From Bacteroidota bacterium (GTDB lineage Bacteria; Bacteroidota; Bacteroidia; 2-12-FULL-35-15), in contig CANIQT010000003.1 in the NCBI GenBank assembly GCA_947469885.1, forward strand, positions 1 to 64,000: 64,000 nucleotides of DNA, read 5' to 3'. Of the stretch, positions 1-9,033 are shown piece by piece (position 1 is the stretch's first letter; the number at the start of each line of letters is the position of its first letter). The translations under genes and the position numbers were made by a program. The notes beneath the pieces are model-generated. The model did not search any database and was not told the origin of the DNA. It saw nothing but the letters and a program-made list of their open reading frames with translations.

Positions 1-76
1 CTTTTGTTGTGGATTTATATTCCAACAAGGTAAATATTATGTCTACTATCGCAACTTTTTTTAGATTATTAACAGG

Positions 77-148
77 TGCTCAATTTGCTCCGAAATCAAC
101 TGCTCACTTTAAACCGAAATACTATGCTCAATTTGTCCGAAATCTCCA
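77..148. repeat. Three ~24-bp direct repeats (TGCTCAATTTGCTCCGAAATCAAC / TGCTCACTTTAAACCGAAATACTA / TGCTCAATTTGTCCGAAATCTCCA), possible terminal transposase-binding sites of an IS21-like element lying to the left
   Basis: Repeats read directly; resemblance to multiple terminal repeats of Bacteroidota IS21-family elements is from memory. The transposase genes would be outside the window. Confidence 0.5.
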
Positions 149-337
149 GTCAGTCATTTGTTTTTGCATTTTATTACTTGATATTTCTAATCAAAAAAAG
201 GTGTAATTTTTATGAGGTAGCAAGATAACAACATTTGTACTTTGAACCAATAGGGTAATAATTTCTAATCCATTAAAAAACTGTGAAAGTCTTGCTATAT
301 TTGCAGCATATTATATGGAAAATTCTAAATAAATAAT

Positions 338-409
338 GGTTTCGTAGTTCAACGGATAGAACCCTCGTTTCCTAAACAAGTAATGGCAGTTCGATTCTGC
401 CCGAGACCA
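338..409 (+). tRNA. tRNA-Arg (anticodon CCT)
   Basis: Acceptor GGTTTCG/CGAGACC, D-arm GTTC/GAAC, anticodon loop TTCCTAA, T-arm GGCAG-TTCGATT-CTGCC; one C-A mismatch in the anticodon stem. Confidence 0.85.
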
Positions 410-538
410 CAAATAGTTCTTTATATTTATCAAGAGACGTTGAAGATAATTTCAAACTGAAAGTTGAAACAAATCTCACAAATATCTCACAAATGAAAAT
501 AACTAAAAATTAAACTAACTGAATATCAACAACATAGA

Positions 539-605
539 GGCGATTTTGAACTAAGATTAGGAGTTTCCTAAACTTTTGATACAGGTTCGATTCCTGTCGA
601 AGCCA
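539..605 (+). pseudogene. Degenerate tRNA-Arg(CCT)-like sequence
   Basis: Intact T-arm ACAGG-TTCGATT-CCTGT and anticodon loop TTCCTAA, but 5' acceptor GGCGATT does not pair with CGAAGCC and the D-arm is eroded. Confidence 0.55.
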
Positions 606-635
606 CACAGGGAATTAGGAATTAAGAATTAGGAA

Positions 636-1349
636 TTGAATAATATGGACTCACATCTTCACCCACATAAAGAACATCATCTCACCAGTTCGGAAACACT
701 AATGGATATTGTAATAGGTATGTCGGACGGACTGACAGTACCTTTTGCTTTGGCAGCCGGATTAAGTGGTGCAGTTGAAAATGTTCATGTGATAGTAATA
801 GCCGGAATAGCTGAAATTGCAGCAGGTTCGATAGCGATGGGACTTGGCGGATACCTTGCCGGAAAAACAGAACAGGACCACTACAACAGCGAACTAAAAA
901 GAGAATACGAAGAAATAAAAGAAGTTCCGGAAATAGAAAAGAAAGAAGTAAAAGATTTTTTTGCCGAGTTGGGGTTAAGCGAAGATGTTCAGGAAAAAGC
1001 AACATTGGAAATTATTAAAGATGATAAACGGTGGGTGGATTTTATGATGAAGCATGAATTAGGTCTTGAAAAACCCGACCCAAAACGTGCAGGAAAATCA
1101 GCATTTAATATTGGTGTTTCTTATATAGTTGGTGGATTAGTTCCTTTGTCTCCTTATTTTTTTGTGGATGATGGTATCACGGGTTTAAAATTTTCGGCAC
1201 TTCTTGCAATTATCAGCCTGCTCATATTTGGTTACTTCAAATCAAAATTAACCGGAATGAATCCATTTGCCGGAGCATTGAAAGTAGCAGTAATTGGTGC
1301 TATAGCAGCGGGCTGTGCTTTTGCAATTGCAAAATTAATACAAATGTAA
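636..1349 (+). CDS. VIT1/CCC1-family transporter (iron/manganese)
   Basis: Motifs DIVIGMSDGLTVPFALAAGLSG and AAGSIAMGLGGYLAGKTEQDHY, C-terminal TM helices. Confidence 0.85.
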   Translation: MNNMDSHLHPHKEHHLTSSETLMDIVIGMSDGLTVPFALAAGLSGAVENVHVIVIAGIAEIAAGSIAMGLGGYLAGKTEQDHYNSELKREYEEIKEVPEIEKKEVKDFFAELGLSEDVQEKATLEIIKDDKRWVDFMMKHELGLEKPDPKRAGKSAFNIGVSYIVGGLVPLSPYFFVDDGITGLKFSALLAIISLLIFGYFKSKLTGMNPFAGALKVAVIGAIAAGCAFAIAKLIQM

Positions 1350-1359
1350 ATTCAGTACA

Positions 1360-1704
1360 ATGAGCGAAATGGTAAAACAATTCAATGATTACAGAGCCAG
1401 GATGAATGATAAAATTTTGGCAGAGGATAACATAGTGCTCAAACGTTTGTTTAATTTGGATACCAATACTTATTCGGATGGTGCGCTAACTTCTAAAACA
1501 AAAGAAATGCTTGGTTTAGTAGCATCAATGGTTTTGAGATGCGATGATTGTGTAAAATATCATTTAGAAAAATGTAAACAGCAAGGGGTAACCACTACGG
1601 AATTATTTGAAATATTTGCAGTCGCCAACATAGTTGGAGGAACAATTGTAATACCCCATACACGCAGAGCAGTAGAGTTTTGGGAAGAACTTCAAAAACA
1701 ATAA
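1360..1704 (+). CDS. Carboxymuconolactone decarboxylase family (AhpD-like)
   Basis: LVASMVLRCDDCVKYHLEKCKQQGVT motif (CxxC..H). Confidence 0.8.
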   Translation: MSEMVKQFNDYRARMNDKILAEDNIVLKRLFNLDTNTYSDGALTSKTKEMLGLVASMVLRCDDCVKYHLEKCKQQGVTTTELFEIFAVANIVGGTIVIPHTRRAVEFWEELQKQ

Positions 1705-4194
1705 ATGGCTGCTAAGTACAGATACCATTTTCTTTTTCGTGCATTAATAGTAATGCTATTGTTTATCCTTTCACCCAAAGGCTTTTCGCAAACCACAAAA
1801 GTTACTGGTAAGGTTGTTGATGCGGTTACGCGAGAACCATTACCATTTGTAAATATTATTTTTAAAGGAACATCGGTTGGAGTTACCACTAATGTGGAAG
1901 GGGTGTATTCCATTTCTTCCAATCTTAAAGTGGACTCCATGATCATTTCTTACATCGGTTACAACACTTCGAGACGAGCAATAAAACCAGGTATAACACA
2001 AGAACTAAATATTCCACTTACACAAGGCGTGGAGTTGCAAATGGTGGTGGTAAAAGCAGGTGAGAACCCTGCATGGAGAATACTTAGAAAAATTATTGCA
2101 AATAAGGATAAGAACGACCGAAAAAAATTGGATGCTTACGAGTACGAAGTGTATAATAAAGTGGAGTTTGATTTGAATAATATTAATAAAGCAACAAAAA
2201 AAATACTCAAACCATTTTCATTTATCTTCAACGAAATTGACAGTAGCAATACAAAAGAAAAACCTTACCTGCCGGTATTTATGACTGAAGCCCTTTCTGA
2301 TTTTTATTACCGAAAAAATCCACAAACTAAAAATGAAGTCGTGAAAGCAAGTAAGGTTACTGGCGTACAAAATGCTTCTGTTTCTCAGTTTATGGGCGAT
2401 ATGTATCAAAACGTAAATATTTATGATAACTCTATTTTGGTGTTTGGTAAAAATTTTATTTCACCCATTGCCGATAACGCCTTGTTATTTTATAAATATT
2501 ATTTGATAGACAGTATGACCATTGATGGACATAAATGTTATCAGTTACAATTTAAGCCTAAACGAAAAGGAGACTTAACTTACTCTGGGAATTTATTTGC
2601 AGCCGATACTAGCTTTGGAATAAAACGAATAGAAATGAGTATGGGCGAAGATGCAAATATTAATTTCATAAATACCACCAATGTTATTCAGGAATACACG
2701 TATGTTGACAGCACTTGGATGATGAAAAAAGAACGACTTGTAATAGATTTTAATCCGTTTCCGATTGATCAAAAAAAGAAACCAATGATGGGTGTGTATG
2801 GCAGAAAAACTGCATCTTACAACAATTTTGTGATTAATAAACCAAGAGAACCTAAATTCTATTCGCTTACCGAAAACTTAAAAGTAAATGACGATGCGTT
2901 TACTAAATCGAAAGAATATTGGAAAGAGCATCGATTAGATTCGTTGAGCAAGGATGAAAAACAAATTTATCACATGGTAGATACACTTCAAACACTGCCT
3001 GTTTATCATACATGGATTGACATCATACAAATGTTTGCAACAGGATATAAAGTAAAAGGAAATTTTGAATACGGACCTTATTACAATATGTTTAGCTACA
3101 ATGCCATTGAAGGAAACCGTTTTCGATTTGGTGGACGAACGAGTAATAAATTTAGCAAGTGGTACGAATTCAGTGGCTATGCAGCCTTTGGCACAAAGGA
3201 TGAAAAATTTAAATACAGTTTAGGTATCCGTTCGTTCATCACCAAAAAACCAAGAGTGATGGTAGGTATGTATTATAAAAATGACAACGAAATTTTGGGT
3301 CAGAGTCAGAATGGATTTACAACAGACAATATTCTTTCTTCAGCATTAGCTATTACGCCATTAAGCAATCTTACCAATGTAAAGCAAACACATGCCTATT
3401 ACGAAAGGGAATGGTTTACAGGATTCAAATCTTCGATTGGTATATATAATAGAATAATGACTCCACTTGCTGATTTTCATTACGAGTATCAGAAAACATC
3501 AACAACAACTGCATATTTAAACAAAATTACCACTACTGAAATTCGTTTTCTTACTCGACTTGCTTATCAAGAAAAATATATAGAAGGTGAATTTACCCGT
3601 GTGAGTATGGGAACAAAGTGGCCCATCATTTCAGCACAATATACACTTGGAGTAAAAAACCTTTTTGGTGGAGATTATGATTATCATAAAATAGTTATCA
3701 ATTGGGATCATTTTATTAGAACAAGAGCGTTAGGTCATTTCGACTATGTGCTGGAATTTGGAAAAACCTGGAAACCTTTACCTTACCCATTATTGACTCT
3801 GCACGGAGGTAATGAAACATATACGTATGACCCCTATGCTTTTAATGCCATGAATTATTATGAATTTGTAAGTGACGAATATGCTTTCTTTAAAGGGGAG
3901 CATCATTTCGATGGTTTTTTCTTTAATAAAATTCCATTACTCAGAAAATTAAAATGGCGAGAAGTAATTGGAGGAAATGCTCTGATTGGAAGCATCAACA
4001 AAGAGAACAGAAGTTTATTAAACTTCCCCAATCATCTTTACGATTTGAGCAGAGGTCCTTATTTGGAAGCGAATGCAGGGATAGAAAATATTTTTAAAAT
4101 ATTCCGATTGGATGGTGTTTGGAGATTGTCTTATTTGGATAATCCACGTGTAACCCCTTTCAGTATTCGTTTTTCGCTCAACCTTGTTTTCTAA
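1705..4194 (+). CDS. DUF5686 / carboxypeptidase-regulatory-like domain outer-membrane protein
   Basis: Signal peptide, TKVTGKVVDAVTREPLPFVNIIFKGTSVGVTTNVEG CarboxypepD_reg-like start, long beta-rich body ending in F. Confidence 0.75.
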   Translation: MAAKYRYHFLFRALIVMLLFILSPKGFSQTTKVTGKVVDAVTREPLPFVNIIFKGTSVGVTTNVEGVYSISSNLKVDSMIISYIGYNTSRRAIKPGITQELNIPLTQGVELQMVVVKAGENPAWRILRKIIANKDKNDRKKLDAYEYEVYNKVEFDLNNINKATKKILKPFSFIFNEIDSSNTKEKPYLPVFMTEALSDFYYRKNPQTKNEVVKASKVTGVQNASVSQFMGDMYQNVNIYDNSILVFGKNFISPIADNALLFYKYYLIDSMTIDGHKCYQLQFKPKRKGDLTYSGNLFAADTSFGIKRIEMSMGEDANINFINTTNVIQEYTYVDSTWMMKKERLVIDFNPFPIDQKKKPMMGVYGRKTASYNNFVINKPREPKFYSLTENLKVNDDAFTKSKEYWKEHRLDSLSKDEKQIYHMVDTLQTLPVYHTWIDIIQMFATGYKVKGNFEYGPYYNMFSYNAIEGNRFRFGGRTSNKFSKWYEFSGYAAFGTKDEKFKYSLGIRSFITKKPRVMVGMYYKNDNEILGQSQNGFTTDNILSSALAITPLSNLTNVKQTHAYYEREWFTGFKSSIGIYNRIMTPLADFHYEYQKTSTTTAYLNKITTTEIRFLTRLAYQEKYIEGEFTRVSMGTKWPIISAQYTLGVKNLFGGDYDYHKIVINWDHFIRTRALGHFDYVLEFGKTWKPLPYPLLTLHGGNETYTYDPYAFNAMNYYEFVSDEYAFFKGEHHFDGFFFNKIPLLRKLKWREVIGGNALIGSINKENRSLLNFPNHLYDLSRGPYLEANAGIENIFKIFRLDGVWRLSYLDNPRVTPFSIRFSLNLVF

Positions 4195-5498
4195 TTTTTA
4201 ATTACTTCGGCAACTGTAAAAGTGCTACCTCCAATAAAAATTAAATCATCCATTTCTGCATTTTGTTTAGCTGCTTTCAAAGCTTCTTTAACTGATGAAT
4301 AAACTTTTCCATTCAACTTATGCTTCCGTGCCTGAGCAGCCAATTCATCAGCATTTAAAGCACGGGGTATGTTGGCTTTGCAAAAATAATAGATAGCTTC
4401 CTTCGGAAGCAAATCAAGTATGGTGGAAATATCTTTATCGTTTACAACTCCCAAGACAAAATGCAATTGTTTATGTGGAGTAGAATTCAGTTGAGAAACA
4501 ACCTCAGAAATACCAGCTTCGTTATGCCCTGTATCAGCAATTGTTAGTGGTTGATTATTTAATATTTGCCACCTACCCAACAAACCGGTAGTTGCAACAA
4601 CTTTTTTTATACCTGTACGAATATTAGCATCAGTAATAAAATAATTTTTCTTTTTTAGTTCATCAATAACACAAAGCACAGTCGGAATATTTTTTTGCTG
4701 ATAAAAACCAAGTAATTCACTTTCAATATTATTATATACTACATTTCCCCTTCGTACTATATCCATTGATAAAAAGAGCTTGTCATTATTTTTATGTTGA
4801 ACATTTTGGGCTGTGTAAATACCATCTGCAAACACAATCGGAGTATTTTGTTCGGCTGCTTTTTTTATAAAAACAGTTTTTGATTTTTCTTGTTGTTCTC
4901 CAATAATAACAGGTACACCTTGTTTTACTATTCCTGCTTTTTCTGTTGCAATAAGTTCAAGAGTATCTCCAAGCAATGATTTATGGTCGAACGAAATGTT
5001 GGTGATAATGCTTAGTTCAGGGGTGATGACATTAGTAGAATCTAATCTTCCGCCCAAACCCACTTCTATTACTGCGATGTCCACATTCTCTGTTGCAAAA
5101 TATTTAAATGCCAAACCAACCGTCATTTCAAAGAAGGAAAGTTCTAGCTTGGTCTCTGTTTCAGGAATGATGTACTGTTCTACAAAATTCACAACAAACT
5201 GTTCAGGAATTTTATTCCCATTAATTTTTATTCGTTCCCTGAAATCGGTAAGATGTGGAGAAGTATATAATCCTACTTTATATCCTGCGCTTTGAAGTAT
5301 GGAAGCAAGAAAATGCGAAGTGGAGCCTTTGCCATTTGTTCCGGCTATGTGAATAGATTTGAATTCTTTTTCCGGATTATCCAATAATTTACAAAGCGCA
5401 ATGGTGTTATCTAAATTTGCTTTGTAAGCAGCGCTGCCAATGCGTTGAAACATGGGCAAGCGGGAAAACATATAATCAAGGGTTTCCTGAAAGTTCAT
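4191..5498 (-). CDS. folC: Bifunctional folylpolyglutamate/dihydrofolate synthase
   Basis: HIAGTNGKGSTSHFLASILQSAGYKVGLYTSPHL and IEVGLGGRLDSTNVI motifs. Confidence 0.93.
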   Translation of the reverse strand: MNFQETLDYMFSRLPMFQRIGSAAYKANLDNTIALCKLLDNPEKEFKSIHIAGTNGKGSTSHFLASILQSAGYKVGLYTSPHLTDFRERIKINGNKIPEQFVVNFVEQYIIPETETKLELSFFEMTVGLAFKYFATENVDIAVIEVGLGGRLDSTNVITPELSIITNISFDHKSLLGDTLELIATEKAGIVKQGVPVIIGEQQEKSKTVFIKKAAEQNTPIVFADGIYTAQNVQHKNNDKLFLSMDIVRRGNVVYNNIESELLGFYQQKNIPTVLCVIDELKKKNYFITDANIRTGIKKVVATTGLLGRWQILNNQPLTIADTGHNEAGISEVVSQLNSTPHKQLHFVLGVVNDKDISTILDLLPKEAIYYFCKANIPRALNADELAAQARKHKLNGKVYSSVKEALKAAKQNAEMDDLIFIGGSTFTVAEVIKN

Positions 5499-5536
5499 AA
5501 AAAACTTGTAACGAAAAGTTTTTTCTTTTAAGGTAT

Positions 5537-6346
5537 TTAATCAAGGGTAAAAATGAATGTCCATGTCCCTCTTTGTTCTTTAGCACCGTCAGGACTAGGA
5601 TTAAACTTTACCTGCATCACTGCCTGTCGAGCTTTTCCAAACAGTTTGGCTGATGTAGTTGTAGAGCCTCTTTGTCCCGGAGTAGCTTTTATCACTTTTC
5701 CGTTTTCATCCACAATAATTTCAACAACTACAATTCCTTCTTCGTCCGAATCGGTAAGGTTATCAGGTTTTACCATTAATTGTCTGCCTTTTAAATCATA
5801 CCCTCCCTTGCCGTTATAACCTGGTTCTCCGTTTCCATGTCCTGTTCCATTCCCATCTCCAACGCCATTGTTTCCGCCATTTCCCGAACCACCTGAACCT
5901 TTATCTCCTTCTCCTTTGCCGGTATGACGTTTTTTATTTTTTAAAATTGCCAAGGCTGCTTGTAATTCCGAACTGGCTTTTTCCTCGACCACCACAGGTG
6001 TTTCCGATTTGTTTTCCTTTTTACTTTTCGGATTTTTCTTTATTACAACGGCAGTTTCTGTTTCGTCCGTCACTATATTAGTCGCACTGTTATCCGCTTT
6101 CTCACTCTTTACCTTTTCCGAGGTAGTGGCAATATCGTTATCATTTTGTCCGCTTCCACCAGCATCACTGTTGCCAAATCCTTCCATTCCCAATCCTATT
6201 ATCACTTCCGGAACAGGTTTAATTTCGAATGGGGGTATGGGTGTAATAAATACTATTAAAATAAATAATAAAATCAGCAAGGCATGAAACACCAGCGTTA
6301 GTGCCATTGCTATGTACCTGTTTTTATTTTCTATTGTTGCTTCCAT
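5537..6346 (-). CDS. TonB/TolA-like energy transducer
   Basis: N-terminal TM, Pro-rich/Gly-rich linker, C-terminal TonB-like domain; next to ExbD/ExbB. Confidence 0.7.
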   Translation of the reverse strand: MEATIENKNRYIAMALTLVFHALLILLFILIVFITPIPPFEIKPVPEVIIGLGMEGFGNSDAGGSGQNDNDIATTSEKVKSEKADNSATNIVTDETETAVVIKKNPKSKKENKSETPVVVEEKASSELQAALAILKNKKRHTGKGEGDKGSGGSGNGGNNGVGDGNGTGHGNGEPGYNGKGGYDLKGRQLMVKPDNLTDSDEEGIVVVEIIVDENGKVIKATPGQRGSTTTSAKLFGKARQAVMQVKFNPSPDGAKEQRGTWTFIFTLD

Positions 6347-6347
6347 T

Positions 6348-6749
6348 TTATTTTGTTGTAGCTTTTGTTGCCAACACCATTTTTACTCCCAAACTATATC
6401 CTATTTGCATCACGTCCGCCAAATCTTGAATGGACAAGGTGTTATCCAATTTTAAAACCACCGTTGGCGATTGTGTTCTTTTTAATTCAATGCCCAAAGC
6501 CATTTCCAAATCTCCTAACGAAACAGGAGTTTTGTTTAACATATACTTATGGTTAGCATCCACTTCTATTGTCACCTGCTGTTTTGCCACCTGTTCCGCT
6601 GTTTTGGAACTTGGCAAAGTAAGTTTCAAAACCGAAGGATTGGCAAGTGTTGAAATTATTAAAAAGAAAAGTAACAGAAAGAACATAATATCGTTCAACG
6701 ATTCTGTGCTTACTTCTGCGCCTTCTCTATGTCTTCGTTTTAGTTTCAT
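6348..6749 (-). CDS. exbD: Biopolymer transport protein ExbD/TolR
   Basis: STESLNDIMFFLLLFFLIISTLANP typical ExbD N-terminus. Confidence 0.85.
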   Translation of the reverse strand: MKLKRRHREGAEVSTESLNDIMFFLLLFFLIISTLANPSVLKLTLPSSKTAEQVAKQQVTIEVDANHKYMLNKTPVSLGDLEMALGIELKRTQSPTVVLKLDNTLSIQDLADVMQIGYSLGVKMVLATKATTK

Positions 6750-6821
6750 CTTTTAAATTGTTATATTGTTGTTTTGCTAAATTGTTTAATCAGCATATTA
6801 ACTTATCAGCACATCTACTAA

Positions 6822-7559
6822 TTATTTACCTGGTTCCTGAAGCATATCCATAAACTCAACCGATGCAGTTTCCATTTTGTTAATTGTTTTATCCAACATG
6901 GAATTCAAAATAAAATAACCAACAAAAGCTAATAACCCAATTACCAAGCCCGAAGCAGAGGTAATCATTTTTTGATATAACCCTGATGAGATAACACCAA
7001 TACTTATATTATCCGTTAATGATATATCATAAAATATTTTAATAACCCCTGCTATTGTTCCGATGAAACCAAAAATAGGGCCTATTCTCCCAATCAAACT
7101 CAGTACCGAAAGATTTTTTTCCATCCGGTTTATCTCCAATTTCCCAACGCCTTCCATTGCTTCTTCAATTTCTTTTAAAGGTTTACCTATGCGTTTAATT
7201 CCTTTCTCCACCATTCGAGCAACAGGAGAAACAGAACTTCTGCACAATGTTTTTGCAGCATCCAAATTTCCATTATGAACGTAGTCTTTAATACTATTCA
7301 TAAAGTTATGTTCCAATTTACCTGCTTTTTTTATGGTTATAAAACGCTCGATGAAAAAGTAAATGGTGAGCACCGAAAGTATTCCCATGGGAATCATTAT
7401 AGGTCCGCCTTTAATAATCAAATCCATTAACGATAATGAGTCTTGTTTTGGAAGTGCTGCTGCCGGAATACCACTCATTGCATTTTTTGCTGTATCCACC
7501 ACCTGATTAGTGGCAACCACTGTGTTTGTTACTGTTTGCAATAAAATTGATTGAAACAT
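6822..7559 (-). CDS. exbB: MotA/TolQ/ExbB proton channel family protein
   Basis: GRIGPIFGFIGTIAGVIKIF and SGLYQKMITSASGLVIGLLAF motifs. Confidence 0.88.
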   Translation of the reverse strand: MFQSILLQTVTNTVVATNQVVDTAKNAMSGIPAAALPKQDSLSLMDLIIKGGPIMIPMGILSVLTIYFFIERFITIKKAGKLEHNFMNSIKDYVHNGNLDAAKTLCRSSVSPVARMVEKGIKRIGKPLKEIEEAMEGVGKLEINRMEKNLSVLSLIGRIGPIFGFIGTIAGVIKIFYDISLTDNISIGVISSGLYQKMITSASGLVIGLLAFVGYFILNSMLDKTINKMETASVEFMDMLQEPGK

Positions 7560-7686
7560 ATTTTTAGTTTTTAGTTTAAATTATTTACTAGTAATTAACG
7601 AACGCTAAATTAATGTGTTGCAACAGGCAAATGTTTTGGATGTTGATTAACTTATAAACACACCATTGTTTATTAGCATTAAAGTT

Positions 7687-7757
7687 TCTCGCAAAGACGC
7701 AAAAGACGCAAAGCGAATGTTTCCTTTTTTCTTCCCGAACTTTGCGTCTTTGCGAGA
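7687..7757. repeat. Imperfect palindromic intergenic repeat (17-bp arms TCTCGCAAAGACGCAAA / TTTGCGTCTTTGCGAGA)
   Basis: Inverted repeat read directly; internal direct repeat AGACGCAAA. Confidence 0.8.
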
Positions 7758-7762
7758 TACAT

Positions 7763-8548
7763 TTATTTGAGCCTGAATTTTATTGGCAAATTAAACTGCA
7801 CTCTCACCGGCTCGTCATGATTTTTGCCCGGTTTCCATTTCGGCATTCCTTTCACCACTCGTATGGCTTCCTCTGTACACCCATCTCCTAAAGGTTTTAA
7901 TACTTTCACATCTCCAATTGCTCCATCTTTTTCTACCACAAAAGTTAAATATACTTGTCCTTCTGTTCCGTTTTCCACTGCTATTCTTGGGTAATGCAGG
8001 TTGTCGGCTAAATACTGAAACACATTGCCATAAAATTCAGGCATTACACTGGCTATCAACACTGGCAATTTAGGCTCTTCGGGCAATTTTTTTTCTATCA
8101 CATCCGGTGGTACATCTGTTGTCGGCATGGTGTCTTTACCATCTTTTGTGCCCAATTTTGTTACCACCAATGTTTCGTTTGGTTTCACATCTTTGTCAGG
8201 CTTTTCGTTGGAAGCCACCAAATTCTGATCGTCAGAATGTAGTTTTGGTATCTCTACTTTCTTTTTAGGTTCCAATGTTTTTGGCAGCGGACGGGGTAAT
8301 TCCACTTCTACCCAGGTCATCGTATCTGGCGTTACTATCAACACCTTTTTGTCAAATGCTGGTTCATTACCTTTTGTAAACCCCAGTGCCACCAATGCTA
8401 TTAAGCCAAAAAATGCAATAGATAAAAGAAGAGAAAAACTTACATTACTACGGTAACCCTTACGAAGAATGTAAGCTCCGTAAGTTTTGTTTCTGTTTTC
8501 GAAAACCATCTCATTGAAGTTTCCGATGTGTTGATTTTGTGTGTTCAT
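7763..8548 (-). CDS. Energy transducer TonB
   Basis: C-terminal GQVYLTFVVEKDGAIGDVKVLKPLGDGCTEEAIRVVKGMPKWKPGKNHDEPVRVQFNLPIKF TonB signature. Confidence 0.88.
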   Translation of the reverse strand: MNTQNQHIGNFNEMVFENRNKTYGAYILRKGYRSNVSFSLLLSIAFFGLIALVALGFTKGNEPAFDKKVLIVTPDTMTWVEVELPRPLPKTLEPKKKVEIPKLHSDDQNLVASNEKPDKDVKPNETLVVTKLGTKDGKDTMPTTDVPPDVIEKKLPEEPKLPVLIASVMPEFYGNVFQYLADNLHYPRIAVENGTEGQVYLTFVVEKDGAIGDVKVLKPLGDGCTEEAIRVVKGMPKWKPGKNHDEPVRVQFNLPIKFRLK

Positions 8549-8978
8549 AACAAATTAGATTTAAAGATTAATACTGCTTTCTATATATAAGATGCATTTT
8601 GTACTAAAATTCCATAAAAAAATATGTTAAATCTTTCAAATAAATTCAAATCTACTGAAAACAGGTAATTGCTAAGGGGCATGTAACCTTAACCCCAGTT
8701 AAATTTAGCCGATAATTTGAATTATTTTTTCTCTGCAGATTTTATGTTTCTGCTAAACAATAATTAATGTACTTGAACTCTTTAGGTGAATTTTATTCCC
8801 ATGTAAAAAGGGAACGTTAATTTTGAGGGTAATTTTGTTTCAAATGGCAGTTGGTTTAGGTTCGGATTACGATTGATTTCGATTAGTTAATAGTAAAGCT
8901 ATACCTATTGTACGCATATTTTATAAAAGGGTTTCAATTATTGTTAATTATTTTTTTAATGGATAATGAATAATTAAA

Positions 8979-9011
8979 AATGGATAATGAGTGTTACCTA
9001 CATTATCCATT
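8979..9011. terminator. Hairpin downstream of T9SS gene (AATGGATAATG-AGTGTTACCTA-CATTATCCATT)
   Basis: 11-bp inverted repeat; the loop AGTGTTACCT recurs in the same position at 41056-41080. Confidence 0.5.
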
Positions 9012-9033
9012 TTCCATTGTCAATTATAAATTA

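Noticed and set aside
9-206. 65-aa ORF at window start
   Set aside because: Translates the 24-bp terminal repeats of the IS-like end; unlikely to be a real protein.
682-1005. 107-aa ORF on minus strand
   Set aside because: Lies antisense inside the well-supported VIT-family gene; Leu/Phe-rich composition typical of an antisense artefact.
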